64,000 nt of DNA, from positions 1 through 64,000 of the IMG/VR virus record IMGVR_UViG_3300035142_000030. One strand, given 5' to 3'. This stretch comes from a virus. Of the stretch, positions 37,794 to 45,924 are shown one piece after another. The translations under genes were made by a program, and so were the position numbers. Positions within the stretch are counted from its first letter, which is position 1, and every line of letters starts with the position of its first letter. The notes beneath the pieces were generated by a model that worked only from the letters and a program-made list of their open reading frames with translations, made no database searches and was not told the DNA's origin.

Positions 37794-38077
37794 CAGAACA
37801 GCTATATAGGAAGAAAGGACGTAGATATGTACCAATAGGATATTCGGATGGCTTTAATGGCTTTCCTAGTGATGGATTTTGGTTAGTTCAGCAACGAGAT
37901 GGGGTTAAGTCTTCAGAATGCATTATTAAGATAGATGATTTAGAAAACTTAAAACCTGCTGCTAATTTTATATATGCATATAAGGATAGAATAGTCGACT
38001 TTATGTTGAAAAATGAGGTAAGTAGCAACAGTCTTAATCAATATGTTTTACAAATGATAAAGAATATTACAAAATGA
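37790..38077 (+). CDS. Hypothetical protein
   Basis: 95 residues, 4-base overlap (ATGA) with the upstream gene. Aromatic/Gly-rich N terminus (GFNGFPSDGFWLVQQRDG) then helices. No family recognised. Confidence 0.5.
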   Translation: MTEQLYRKKGRRYVPIGYSDGFNGFPSDGFWLVQQRDGVKSSECIIKIDDLENLKPAANFIYAYKDRIVDFMLKNEVSSNSLNQYVLQMIKNITK

Positions 38078-38373
38078 GTATGGGAAAAATATTTAATATT
38101 AACGATGATTATAGAATAACATCAGATAAATATCAGTATATCGTACAGAAACGATTCATTATTGATAAAGAAGGATCAAAGAATCATGGACAAGTGGACT
38201 GGCGTAATGAAGTTTACTTACCTAAAATAGAAGATGTATTAGAATATTTTATGGATTTAGGAATTAAAGACCACATAGAGCACATCCATATGATTAATGA
38301 ATATTTTAAAGATATGAGTGGTAAGTTTAAAGAGTTCTTAGATGCTTATAAAGATAGGAAGGGAAGGAAATGA
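38074..38373 (+). CDS. Hypothetical phage protein, DUF5405-like pattern
   Basis: 99 residues overlapping both neighbours. DDYRITSDKYQYIVQKRFII then WRNEVYLPKIEDVLEYFMDL: a short beta sheet and helix layout widespread in phage recombination blocks. No catalytic residues evident. Family link is from memory of the pattern. Confidence 0.45.
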   Translation: MSMGKIFNINDDYRITSDKYQYIVQKRFIIDKEGSKNHGQVDWRNEVYLPKIEDVLEYFMDLGIKDHIEHIHMINEYFKDMSGKFKEFLDAYKDRKGRK

Positions 38374-38882
38374 TAAAAATAGGAATCGATCCAGGAAAGA
38401 ATGGATTTATATGCATAATGGACGATATATCTGATATTGGATATATAGAGTGTAGATACTATCCTATTCCAGTTATTGGCAAGGAAATAGACTTAAAGGG
38501 ATTAAATATTATATTTGAGAACCCTAAATTGAAAATGGGAAATATACATTGCGTAATAGAAGATGTACATGCTATATTTGGTTCATCAGCTAAAGCTACA
38601 TTTAGCTTTGGATGGATAGTAGGAGTATTAGAAGCTATGTTAGTGGCACATCAAATTTCTTATACTAAAGTTAAACCTAAAGATTGGCAAAAAGTAATGT
38701 GGGAAGGTATACCTAAACAAAAGAAACCTAATGGCAGAACAGACACTAAAGCTATGAGCTTATTAGCTGCAAAGAGATTGTTCCCTAATGAGGATTTAAC
38801 AGCTACAGAAAGATCAATTAAACCTCACGATGGAAAAATAGATGCTTTATTGTTAGCTGAATATTGTAGGAGGAAATTCTAA
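38370..38882 (+). CDS. RuvC-like Holliday-junction resolvase
   Basis: 170 residues of RNase H fold. The acidic residues appear in order: IGIDPGKNGF (D7), CVIEDVHAIF (Glu near 71) and KPHDGKIDALLLAEY (Asp pair near the end). It resolves branched DNA before packaging. It overlaps 38074 by 4 bases and the next gene by one base (TAATG). Confidence 0.8.
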   Translation: MIKIGIDPGKNGFICIMDDISDIGYIECRYYPIPVIGKEIDLKGLNIIFENPKLKMGNIHCVIEDVHAIFGSSAKATFSFGWIVGVLEAMLVAHQISYTKVKPKDWQKVMWEGIPKQKKPNGRTDTKAMSLLAAKRLFPNEDLTATERSIKPHDGKIDALLLAEYCRRKF

Positions 38883-39376
38883 TGCCCAAACAATGTAAAT
38901 ATCCTGGATGTACAAATATTCCTTTCAGCAACACGCATGGATATTGCCTGTTTCACATGCCTAGAGCTCGTATAAAGAAAAAAAACATTTCTAAAGGGGA
39001 AAGTATTACAAAAAAGAGAAAGTCGATAAAAAACGCTTATTTTGGCTTTAAAACGCAAATGGAAATGTTTGACTATATATGGAACACAAGACCACACATT
39101 TGTTGGATGACACGAAGGCAATTAAAATATGGCAAAGGAGATAGTAAATGGAAAAATCAGTTTGCACATGGTCTTCGTAAAGGAACTTACACATATTTTA
39201 AGTTGAATCCTGACAACATAAAACTACTTGATCCAATAATACATGATCTTGTAGATAATTTTAAAGAGGAATATAGACAACAACTTCCACATATAGATTT
39301 TGATAAATGGTTTAGTTACCAAGCAGAAATGAAAATTAAATACAAAGATTTTAAAGATAAAAATTTATTGGCATGA
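38882..39376 (+). CDS. Zinc-binding HNH-like or NinG-like protein
   Basis: 164 residues. The N-terminal Zn site is CKYPGCTN then GYCLFH (C-x4-C...C-x2-H). Further on FAHGLRKGTYTYFKLNPDNI then HDLVDNF recalls the C-terminal half of HNH-type phage endonucleases (NinG/Rap-like), where A-H-x-L-x-K-G-x-Y, N-P-x-N-I and H are conserved. Follows the resolvase gene directly. A nuclease role is likely but not firm. Confidence 0.45.
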   Translation: MPKQCKYPGCTNIPFSNTHGYCLFHMPRARIKKKNISKGESITKKRKSIKNAYFGFKTQMEMFDYIWNTRPHICWMTRRQLKYGKGDSKWKNQFAHGLRKGTYTYFKLNPDNIKLLDPIIHDLVDNFKEEYRQQLPHIDFDKWFSYQAEMKIKYKDFKDKNLLA

Positions 39377-39648
39377 GAACTCCAAGAACAGACTTCGAAA
39401 AATTATTATTTGCTCATAATTATATTAAGATACTCAAAAAACAAGTAAAAGATTTAGAGTATAAGGTGTATTGCCTTAGTTATTTAGAGAATGAAAAAGA
39501 AGTTAATATAGAGTCTAATAAGTTTAAAAAATATAATAGGAATCTAATTAAACAGAATAAGGATTTAATAAAAAAGAATAAACAGCAAAAGGATAATATT
39601 AACCAATTGCAAATAGCAATTAATAAATTAAAGAAGGAAAAAGTATGA
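39373..39648 (+). CDS. Coiled-coil protein
   Basis: 91 residues, nearly all Lys/Asn/Gln/Leu helix (KKQVKDLEYKVYCLSYLENE, KKNKQQKDNINQLQIAINKL). Overlaps both neighbours by 4 bases. Probably an oligomerising partner; function unknown. Confidence 0.5.
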   Translation: MRTPRTDFEKLLFAHNYIKILKKQVKDLEYKVYCLSYLENEKEVNIESNKFKKYNRNLIKQNKDLIKKNKQQKDNINQLQIAINKLKKEKV

Positions 39649-39830
39649 AAATAAGCAAAACAATTAAAGAAGGCAAGATAACATCATTCTCTATCACATT
39701 TGAAGATGACGAGGAGGTAGGATGTGCTGAAGATATGACTATATTCTCGGAAAGAGCATTGGTTAATCATTTTGAATATAGAAATAAACTACCAGATATT
39801 GTGTCACGCATTAAAAAGGAACTACAATGA
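39645..39830 (+). CDS. Hypothetical small protein
   Basis: 61 residues, short beta sheet (TIKEGKITSFSITFEDDEEV) then helix. ATGA overlap with the next gene. Unknown. Confidence 0.45.
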   Translation: MKISKTIKEGKITSFSITFEDDEEVGCAEDMTIFSERALVNHFEYRNKLPDIVSRIKKELQ

Positions 39831-40009
39831 AAGAATATGAGCAATTTTTATTGGATGAATTTAATAATCTTAAAGAAGAATATCCAGCATTAATAAACAC
39901 AGCAAAGGAATACAAAGAAGGATTTAATATAGTCCTTGCAGCAATAGAACGTAGAACAAAAGCACATAAAGCAGTACTTACAAAATGGCTAAAGCAAAAA
40001 CTATCATAG
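39827..40009 (+). CDS. Hypothetical small helical protein
   Basis: 60 residues, helical, basic C terminus (KAVLTKWLKQKLS). It overlaps the DnaA-like gene by 25 bases. Unknown. Confidence 0.45.
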   Translation: MKEYEQFLLDEFNNLKEEYPALINTAKEYKEGFNIVLAAIERRTKAHKAVLTKWLKQKLS

Positions 40010-40452
40010 AAGACCCTAAAATAGATTCTATATGGAAAGTTATAGAATCTACAGTGTTGGGCGCATTGAATAAAGAACCTATGCTATTTGGTTCTCCTAA
40101 ACATATCGTAACAGTAGATATGTTACGCAATAAAGGGCGTAAAAAGGAAATAGTTGTATCTCGACAGTTGTGTTATTATTTTGCTATGTATGTTTTTAAC
40201 GATGTACTAAACGATCAACCGGGACGTAATAAAGTTAATTATATGGCATTAGCATCCAGATACGATCAAGATCATGCTACAGTTATTCATTCAATAGAGA
40301 CTATAAAAAAATATCGTGACACAGAACGTCAAATATTACGTCTTATTCTTTCTTGTATAGACAAAATATTGGGTAAAATTAAAGACGGAAGTATAAGACA
40401 GCCAGCCCATAAATACTACGATTGGTTGTATCCTAAAAGCGAAATATATTAA
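39985..40452 (+). CDS. DnaA domain IV-like DNA-binding protein
   Basis: 155 residues without an AAA+ ATPase part. The central segment MLRNKGRKKEIVVSRQLCYY then YMALASRYDQDHATVIHSIE and TIKKYRD follows the signature of the DnaA origin-binding domain (R-x2-I-x-x-x-R-Q...LG-x2-F/Y-x-x-DH-[ST]-T-V-[IL]-H-[AS]). It could recognise DnaA boxes and recruit or block host initiation, or act at the phage origin. Last gene of the block. Confidence 0.7.
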   Translation: MAKAKTIIEDPKIDSIWKVIESTVLGALNKEPMLFGSPKHIVTVDMLRNKGRKKEIVVSRQLCYYFAMYVFNDVLNDQPGRNKVNYMALASRYDQDHATVIHSIETIKKYRDTERQILRLILSCIDKILGKIKDGSIRQPAHKYYDWLYPKSEIY

Positions 40453-40529
40453 TACATTTGTTTTGTTAAATTATTATTCGTATATTAGCCCCTTTAAAAT
40501 TAACCAAATGTTAAACGAAATTAAAAGTA

Positions 40530-41054
40530 ATGAAATGCGTAATAATAACTTTAATAGTCATTTTTATTAATTTAAGCACATTTAAAGGACTTTATACCCC
40601 GAATCTATCTAACTATGTCACGGAACAAAAAGAGTCGAATATAGAGCGTAAAATACGCTTAAACGAAATTTTAAATCAAAAAGAGTTCTCTGAGCAAGCC
40701 TTAAGAGAACTTTTAGTATTATTAGAAGTACCTGATCCTAAAATTTCTTTTAATCAAGCAAGACTTGAAACAGGAAACTTTACATCAAGAGTTTTTAAAG
40801 AGGGGAATAACTTATTTGGCATGCACATGCCAAGAGTGAGAGACACTTATGCTTTTGAATATATGATAGCTGATAATAATAGAAGGGTAGCAAAGTATAG
40901 AAGTTGGCAATCAGGAGTGCTTGACTATGTACTTCTTATTAAATATTACTCTGATTTGGGGTACGACACTACTTGTTTTTATACATTTTTAATAAATATA
41001 AATTATTGCGAGTTAGGGGGAGGGTATCTAGATATTCTCAAACAAATGACGTAA
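40530..41054 (+). CDS. Glucosaminidase-like (GH73) peptidoglycan hydrolase with N-terminal anchor
   Basis: 174 residues. Residues 1-20 form a signal or anchor (MKCVIITLIVIFINLSTF). The catalytic-type segment FNQARLETGNFTSRVFKEGN followed by NLFGM and YRSWQSGVLDYV matches the FlgJ/GH73 pattern (Q-A-x-x-E-[ST]-G...NLFG). Glu in RLETG is the likely acid. A second wall enzyme beside the M15 endolysin; it could help in lysis or entry. Confidence 0.7.
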   Translation: MKCVIITLIVIFINLSTFKGLYTPNLSNYVTEQKESNIERKIRLNEILNQKEFSEQALRELLVLLEVPDPKISFNQARLETGNFTSRVFKEGNNLFGMHMPRVRDTYAFEYMIADNNRRVAKYRSWQSGVLDYVLLIKYYSDLGYDTTCFYTFLININYCELGGGYLDILKQMT

Positions 41055-41055
41055 A

Positions 41056-41085
41056 AAAGGGAAGACTAATCATCTTCCCTTCCTT
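41056..41085. terminator. Bidirectional terminator between convergent genes
   Basis: GGGAAGA (41059-41065) pairs with TCTTCCC (41073-41079). T-rich runs lie on both sides (TTCCTTTT on +, CTTTTTT on -). It overlaps the last codons of the minus-strand gene 41066-41284. Confidence 0.7.
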
Positions 41086-41284
41086 TTAATACATTTCGTA
41101 ATACTACGACATCTTCATTCTGTGTAAGCACCTTTCTAATCTTTCTAAAATCACCTGTTTTACTTTTGAAGTTATTGCGCTCTATACATAGCTCTACTGC
41201 TTGAGCTTCTTCTACAGGGTTTAACTTATAACTAAATTCAGGAAAATCTTGCATTACGCTTTCTAATTGTACTGTATCAATCAT
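41066..41284 (-). CDS. Hypothetical small protein
   Basis: 72 residues, helical and charged (VEEAQAVELCIERNNFKSKT). Last gene of the long leftward block; its final codons form half of the shared terminator stem. Unknown. Confidence 0.5.
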   Translation of the reverse strand: MIDTVQLESVMQDFPEFSYKLNPVEEAQAVELCIERNNFKSKTGDFRKIRKVLTQNEDVVVLRNVLKGREDD

Positions 41285-41347
41285 ATATGTTTATAGGTTT
41301 TAAATAAAGTAAAAATGGATTGTAAATATACTTCAAAAAAGGTTACA

Positions 41348-41620
41348 CTATTGCTCTATATTTTCTTCCTTAAAAACAAATAGTTGACCTGATTTTATAT
41401 ATTTAAGCAGATGTTCGTCTGTGGTGTGTTCGGTTATTTCATAAAGCTCATATCTTTTTGAGAGACATCCATAGATAAGATATTTCATTCCTATATTACG
41501 CCTGTGATAGTTCCATTCATTAGGGTCTATGGTTACAAAAGCCCATATACTTTTACATGGGCTTGCGTTGTCTGGTAGTTCATTGTAGAACTCTAATCCT
41601 AGAAAGTCTGTTTTATGCAT
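41348..41620 (-). CDS. Hypothetical protein
   Basis: 90 residues, aromatic-rich, soluble (LGLEFYNELPDNASPCKSIW). No motif recognised. Part of the leftward array of small early-type genes. Confidence 0.5.
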   Translation of the reverse strand: MHKTDFLGLEFYNELPDNASPCKSIWAFVTIDPNEWNYHRRNIGMKYLIYGCLSKRYELYEITEHTTDEHLLKYIKSGQLFVFKEENIEQ

Positions 41621-41666
41621 CTTTATTTCTTATTTCTTTTTATTAAAACGCAATCTTTGTTATCTT

Positions 41667-41945
41667 TCATATCTTAGTATATTTAATTAATTCTTGAGGA
41701 AGTCTATATAGTGTAATAAGAATATCATCATGAAAGAAAAATACATTCTCTCCATATATTCTAGGATTATTACATACTTTATGTATCTTCCATTTTCTGT
41801 TTAAATATTTTGTTAGTTTACTTTTTGTGTCAGCATGAGTCATGCCTTCTTCAAATGCTTTCTTAGCCATTCTTTCTAATGTCTTGTTCTTCCATTTGAA
41901 GCGTTCTTTTGCCTTATCTTTGGCGTGAGATGTTATTTGTATCAT
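41667..41945 (-). CDS. Small basic protein of the phage HA-R-ER type
   Basis: 92 residues from MIQITSHAKDKAKERFKWKN; the longer frame begins inside the upstream gene. The T-x-HA-x-x-R/K-x-x-ER start and a later VFFFHDDILITLYRLP strand recall a common small phage family of unknown role, weakly similar to RelE-like toxins. No catalytic claim. Confidence 0.45.
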   Translation of the reverse strand: MIQITSHAKDKAKERFKWKNKTLERMAKKAFEEGMTHADTKSKLTKYLNRKWKIHKVCNNPRIYGENVFFFHDDILITLYRLPQELIKYTKI

Positions 41946-42273
41946 AATATAATTCTTTTTTATCCGATTTCCCTTTAATGGCATATACTACTTGATCTCC
42001 TTTTTGAGTTTTAGGAATAGTGAATTCAGCAATAGCTAAGATAGTAAACTCATCAACTTTTGTAATGGACATTAAATACTCATCTATTTGTTTTATTTCG
42101 TATTCTCTTATTTCTTCCCAATATTTATCTAATACAATTTCTTCATCAAACATAGGAATATTTTCTCCTTTAGGAGTCATCCAGAAGAAACTATTAGGGT
42201 CTAATATGGGCTTTGTATATATCTTAACAACAATATCCCCATCTTTTATTTCATTTCCTTGCCAGTCTTTCAT
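41914..42273 (-). CDS. YopX-like or SH3-like small protein
   Basis: 119 residues. MKDWQGNEIKDGDIVVKIY has the D-x-G-x-E-[IV]-x-x-GDIV start of YopX-type phage proteins, an SH3-like beta barrel. It overlaps both neighbours. Function unknown. Confidence 0.5.
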   Translation of the reverse strand: MKDWQGNEIKDGDIVVKIYTKPILDPNSFFWMTPKGENIPMFDEEIVLDKYWEEIREYEIKQIDEYLMSITKVDEFTILAIAEFTIPKTQKGDQVVYAIKGKSDKKELYYDTNNISRQR

Positions 42274-42938
42274 AATATAGCCATTACATCTTTACGTTGA
42301 AAATAAACATATTGATTACCATCTAATCTTAATTGGTATTCAGCTTCTAAAACAGGATAATTTTTAGCTTTAGTAATTACTTTACTTCCTTCAGTAATTA
42401 TAGGATCATCGGTTATGTTGTCATCCTTGTAGGCAGTGTTATGAACTCCTGCTACTTTTATTTCAAATCTATCCTCGTAAAAGGATTCCTTAATCTCCAA
42501 TTCAGATCCCTTTGTTTTAGGTAGTTTTTGAGCCAATACAAAGCCGTTTAACATCTCTGTGGTATCAGTGTCCATATTGGGATTTAATTGCAATATGAGG
42601 CTTCTATATGGTAATACGTAGTATATTATATTATCACATACTACTTTTTCACAGGTTATGCCTTCGAGGTAACCGAAATAAACAATGTTACCTATTCTAG
42701 GGACAGTAGGGTTATGCCAGGGAGTTCCTGCTTCGTCATAAGTAACGCTTTCTGGTAACTTAGTTATATAACCACGCCTTACGCTATGCTCACCAGCGTC
42801 CCAGTCTAATCCATCCTTTGTTTTGCCTAACTTTATTTCTACGTCTCCTATGTTTAGCTTATCAGTATCATCAATGATTTTTACTAAAACATAGTTCTTT
42901 CTTATTTTAGCTTTTTCTATATCTGTTATTTGTATCAT
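42270..42938 (-). CDS. GroES-like co-chaperonin, long form
   Basis: 222 residues. The N-terminal half (KAKIRKNYVLVKIIDDTDKL, then RRGYITKLPESVTYDEAG, VPRIGNIVYFGYLEG, YYVLPYRSLILQL) follows the Cpn10 order: strand R-x-x-V-L-V-K, G-x-I/V near a Pro, and a later V-G-D-x-V-x-F strand. A second, weaker copy may lie in residues 120-222. Phage Cpn10 proteins replace host GroES during capsid folding. Confidence 0.6.
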   Translation of the reverse strand: MIQITDIEKAKIRKNYVLVKIIDDTDKLNIGDVEIKLGKTKDGLDWDAGEHSVRRGYITKLPESVTYDEAGTPWHNPTVPRIGNIVYFGYLEGITCEKVVCDNIIYYVLPYRSLILQLNPNMDTDTTEMLNGFVLAQKLPKTKGSELEIKESFYEDRFEIKVAGVHNTAYKDDNITDDPIITEGSKVITKAKNYPVLEAEYQLRLDGNQYVYFQRKDVMAIL

Positions 42939-43168
42939 ATTTTAGTTTTTATATATTCTTTAACATCTCGTAAAATAGTTCCATTATGCTTACATACAAT
43001 ATCAGCTATTTGTATATCATGCTCAAGTTCGTCATCATATTGAACATGTTCGATACTGTTATTTAATTGAGCCTCCAATGGATATACTAATAAGGCAGCT
43101 AATAAATCATTGTATTTGCCTAATAGTACCTCCATATACTTTTTATTAAAATATTCTTGTTTTGTCAT
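42935..43168 (-). CDS. Hypothetical protein
   Basis: 77 residues, helical and acidic (MEVLLGKYNDLLAALLVYPL). ATGA overlap with the GroES-like gene. Unknown. Confidence 0.5.
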   Translation of the reverse strand: MTKQEYFNKKYMEVLLGKYNDLLAALLVYPLEAQLNNSIEHVQYDDELEHDIQIADIVCKHNGTILRDVKEYIKTKI

Positions 43169-43170
43169 AA

Positions 43171-43401
43171 TTAATATTGTTTTAATGGTTCTTTAGAGTC
43201 TGGCCTTCTCATAAAATTTAAATCGTTTATCAACTCTTTTGGTAAATGATCTAACATATGCATTTCAAAAACATTGTCCTCGATATGTTCAAACCAATAG
43301 GATAAAAATCTATATTTTATTATACCCTCATGCGATATTTTAGTTCCGTGATTGATTAATAAATTCACTACATCTTCAGATAATTTTATTGTATATTTCA
43401 T
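43171..43401 (-). CDS. Hypothetical protein
   Basis: 76 residues, beta start (YTIKLSEDVVNLLINHGTKI) and His/Met-rich middle. Overlaps the HAD-kinase gene by 4 bases. Unknown. Confidence 0.5.
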   Translation of the reverse strand: MKYTIKLSEDVVNLLINHGTKISHEGIIKYRFLSYWFEHIEDNVFEMHMLDHLPKELINDLNFMRRPDSKEPLKQY

Positions 43402-44336
43402 AACATATTTGAATTAAATTCTTCTGCTCTGCTTTCGAGCCTAAATATACGCATAAAGACACCTAACTCTTTGTATAAATATTCTTTTTTATTAGAGTCA
43501 TTATTTATTACATAATTAAATTCTGTGTCTTTCATGTTAAAGCGTCCTTTGTCCCTATCTACTCTTTCGTCTCCTACAGATTCTCTACGATCAAATTCTC
43601 CTCTGTGTATACGTACACTATATATATCATACACTTCTCCCCATTCTTTTTGTAACATCTCTAATCCATCTTCAGTAATAAGATAAGTATTTATATGACT
43701 CATATCATTAGTTAAAGAACAATAGCTATATTGCTCTTTACCTTTTTCCCCAAAAGTAGTTTCTGCTAATTTTTCTCCTAAAAGATCATTATATTCTTTT
43801 GTAGATAGAAATATATGATCGGTATCTTCTGGATTACGTTGTTTTCTGTTTGTGTAGCTATTAACTAGATTAATATTATAATGATTATATAGATATTTAG
43901 CGGCTAGAGATTTTCCAGCTCCACTCTCACCAATAATACATATAATACAAGGTTTCTCTATAAATTCAAATTGTTTTAATGATGTATTCCAGAGTTGATT
44001 GTTATAATTCTCTAAACCAATCATCTTTTTAAGGGTCACATCATTTAAGCTCTTATCATCTATATACACATCAGCGCTTATCTTTCTTGTGTCCGTACCA
44101 TAACGTTCTATCAATAATGAATCGTTCTCGTTAAAGTAATCGTACTTGATTCCTTCTGCTTCTAACCATATCTTAGCCTGTTCTGCATAATGTAAAGCAC
44201 GACAAGTGTTGATTACAATTGTATGTCCCCTATTATATAAATAGTTAATACAATATTTTGCATTAGGCAATATGTCCCCTATAAAAGGATATTCTTGTTT
44301 ACAAATAGTTCCGTCAAAATCACAAGATATTACCAT
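43398..44336 (-). CDS. HAD phosphatase - P-loop nucleotide kinase fusion
   Basis: 312 residues, two domains. The N-terminal HAD motif I is CDFDGTIC (5-12), motif II is the INTCR region, and VYIDDKSL (about 90) is motif IV. The second domain starts with a P-loop CIIGESGAGKS (about 132-142) and continues like guanylate or nucleoside kinases (VNSYTNRKQRNPEDTDHIFL). T4 polynucleotide kinase has the same activities in the opposite order. It may act on nucleic-acid ends or on nucleotides. Confidence 0.7.
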   Translation of the reverse strand: MVISCDFDGTICKQEYPFIGDILPNAKYCINYLYNRGHTIVINTCRALHYAEQAKIWLEAEGIKYDYFNENDSLLIERYGTDTRKISADVYIDDKSLNDVTLKKMIGLENYNNQLWNTSLKQFEFIEKPCIICIIGESGAGKSLAAKYLYNHYNINLVNSYTNRKQRNPEDTDHIFLSTKEYNDLLGEKLAETTFGEKGKEQYSYCSLTNDMSHINTYLITEDGLEMLQKEWGEVYDIYSVRIHRGEFDRRESVGDERVDRDKGRFNMKDTEFNYVINNDSNKKEYLYKELGVFMRIFRLESRAEEFNSNML

Positions 44337-44338
44337 AA

Positions 44339-44635
44339 CTATTTTAATTTAGTTTCTAATATTCCTATTAAGTTACGACAATGTATCAGAATACCATCTT
44401 CAGTATCTTTTGCCCCAGATGTTGTAAAAGTTACCACATCTCCGGGTTCAACTTTTTTTTCTGTCCATTCTCCCTTTACAGCTAACTTTAATATAAGTAC
44501 ATATACATCATCTTTTATAGCTAATACAGTACCCTTACGCTCCTTTTTAAGATATTGTTTAGGTATATATATAGAAGAATTATTTTCTTGCTTATTTACT
44601 TTTAATAATACATATTTTCCTGTAGGCTTTATCAT
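44339..44635 (-). CDS. GroES-like co-chaperonin, short form
   Basis: 98 residues, normal Cpn10 length. IKPTGKYVLLKVNKQENNSS, KKERKGTVLAIKDDVY, KKVEPGDVVTFTTSG show the expected strand order with G-T-V-L-A-I and V-x-P-G-D-x-V-x-F. It starts on the stop of the 42-residue gene upstream (ATGA) and ends two bases before the HAD-kinase gene. Confidence 0.7.
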   Translation of the reverse strand: MIKPTGKYVLLKVNKQENNSSIYIPKQYLKKERKGTVLAIKDDVYVLILKLAVKGEWTEKKVEPGDVVTFTTSGAKDTEDGILIHCRNLIGILETKLK

Positions 44636-44760
44636 AATAGTTTTAAATTAAATTCTTTAATAAGCCCCAGAAGTTGCTTATTCTTTTTATACATGATAAT
44701 TATCTTCTCCTGGGGCGTTAGTTCTTTACCTTCTTTAGGTGTATGTTTCTTGTTTTTCAT
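44632..44760 (-). CDS. Small basic protein coupled to the GroES-like gene
   Basis: 42 residues (MKNKKHTPKEGKELTPQEKI, then IIMYKKNKQLLGLIKEF). Stop and next start share ATGA. Function unknown; coupling supports it being translated. Confidence 0.5.
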   Translation of the reverse strand: MKNKKHTPKEGKELTPQEKIIIMYKKNKQLLGLIKEFNLKLL

Positions 44761-44786
44761 ATAAGTCCTCAAAATATATTACCATT

Positions 44787-45149
44787 TTAGAATGGTAAAG
44801 GATCATTATCATTATCTTCCACAGGTGGTATTTCTTCATTAGCAGAAGTTTTATTTGCTTCTACATGTGTTAGACGCCACGCTTGAAGACTATTAAAATA
44901 ACCAACCCTACCATCTTTTTCCCACTTTCTGCCTCTTACATTAAATTCTACTTTAATGCCTTCTCCTACGGAAAAACTATCTAATGCAGATACGTTATTT
45001 TGGGTTATCTCAAACTTAATATAGTCAACAAATTCTTTTTGTCCCACTAGCTCTGTTTTAGTAATTACAAACTCTCTTTTCTTAAATTTGTCAGATATTA
45101 CTATAACATCTGTTTTCATTTCTAATTTTCCTTCAATTGAATAATTCAT
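44787..45149 (-). CDS. DUF3127-type single-strand DNA-binding protein
   Basis: 120 residues from MNYSIEGKLEMKTDVIVISD; the longer frame's first 21 residues overlap the neighbour and look noncoding. SDKFKKREFVI, VDYIKFEITQNN, GEGIKVEFNVRGRKWEK and YFNSLQAWRL match the DUF3127 OB fold of Bacteroidota, and the tail DNDNDPLPF is an SSB-type acidic tip. It should coat ssDNA and recruit partners by the tail. Confidence 0.8.
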   Translation of the reverse strand: MNYSIEGKLEMKTDVIVISDKFKKREFVITKTELVGQKEFVDYIKFEITQNNVSALDSFSVGEGIKVEFNVRGRKWEKDGRVGYFNSLQAWRLTHVEANKTSANEEIPPVEDNDNDPLPF

Positions 45150-45540
45150 TTTTTTCTTTTTTATATTTATAATTAAACCATGCTTCAAATTCTTTTTCTG
45201 AAAACTCTCCACTTAATTCTTTTACGTCTCTATAACATTCTTTTAGCTCTTCTTTTAAAAGTTTTTCAATATCTTCTTCTATTCGATAATACCTTAAAAG
45301 GTCTACTCTATAACCAGTGTTGGATTTCTCCTTGTATTTGTAGAGTATGTTATCAATTTTATCCTCTATCATTAAAATTTTAGATTCTACATCAACAACA
45401 TCAGATATATTTAAATCTTCTGCTTGTGTAGTCATAGGATAAAATTCCCATTTAACTTCAGGGTTAAATTCATTCATTTTGCTTAAGAAGTTATCTAAAG
45501 CAACTTTATTTTCTGGATTTAAGTTTTTTATATTTGCCAT
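45133..45540 (-). CDS. Hypothetical protein upstream of the SSB-like gene
   Basis: 135 residues, acidic and helical (LLRYYRIEEDIEKLLKEELK, FSEKEFEAWFNYKYKKEKNE), overlapping the SSB-like gene by 17 bases. No motif recognised. The overlap sugg ests joint expression with the SSB-like protein. Confidence 0.5.
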   Translation of the reverse strand: MANIKNLNPENKVALDNFLSKMNEFNPEVKWEFYPMTTQAEDLNISDVVDVESKILMIEDKIDNILYKYKEKSNTGYRVDLLRYYRIEEDIEKLLKEELKECYRDVKELSGEFSEKEFEAWFNYKYKKEKNELFN

Positions 45541-45607
45541 AATAATAAATTTTTATTGGTTATTAATTCTAATATATATTTGTACTGCTCTCAGCGCAAC
45601 AATTTAT

Positions 45608-45698
45608 AACTACGTATAAATTCAAAAACCATGTGATAAGCTCATAAACTTTAAGATTACTCCGTAATCCAGTTTCTGAACTTATACGTTTGAACGTT
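45608..45698 (-). repeat. attC-like folded site, 91 bp
   Basis: AAC (45608) to GTT (45698). The core is a long imperfect hairpin at 45636-45685: ATAAGCTCA pairs with TGAACTTAT, AAACT with AGTTT, GATTAC with GTAATC. Outside it TTCAAA/TTTGAA and the AAC/GTT ends also match. The layout (conserved triplets at the ends, unpaired spacers, stem-loop inside) is that of an integron attC site for the leftward gene at 45808. Confidence 0.6.
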
Positions 45699-45807
45699 AG
45701 GCTCAATCGCTTGCACTCCTTCCCTCATTTAAAATTGTATCAATTTGTTATTTTAAATGCTAAAATATCAACAGTTAATCGGATTTAATACGGTTAATTG
45801 CTTATAT

Positions 45808-45924
45808 TTAAACAATTTTAAATTCCATCCTTACAACCCTCAAAATGCCAAATATTATTTTGCCTAACAATTTGGAAAATAAGCCTTCACACAAGTCCTT
45901 TAACGTCTCTTCTATCTGTTGCAT
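45808..45924 (-). CDS. 38-residue cassette peptide
   Basis: MQQIEETLKDLCEGLFSKLL, then GKIIFGILRVVRMEFKIV: an amphipathic helix followed by a basic hydrophobic one. It lies exactly between GTTAGGC (45696-45702, + strand) and GCCTAAC (45943-45949), so it would be the gene of a minimal cassette. It could be a small membrane-active peptide. Translation not proven. Confidence 0.4.
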   Translation of the reverse strand: MQQIEETLKDLCEGLFSKLLGKIIFGILRVVRMEFKIV

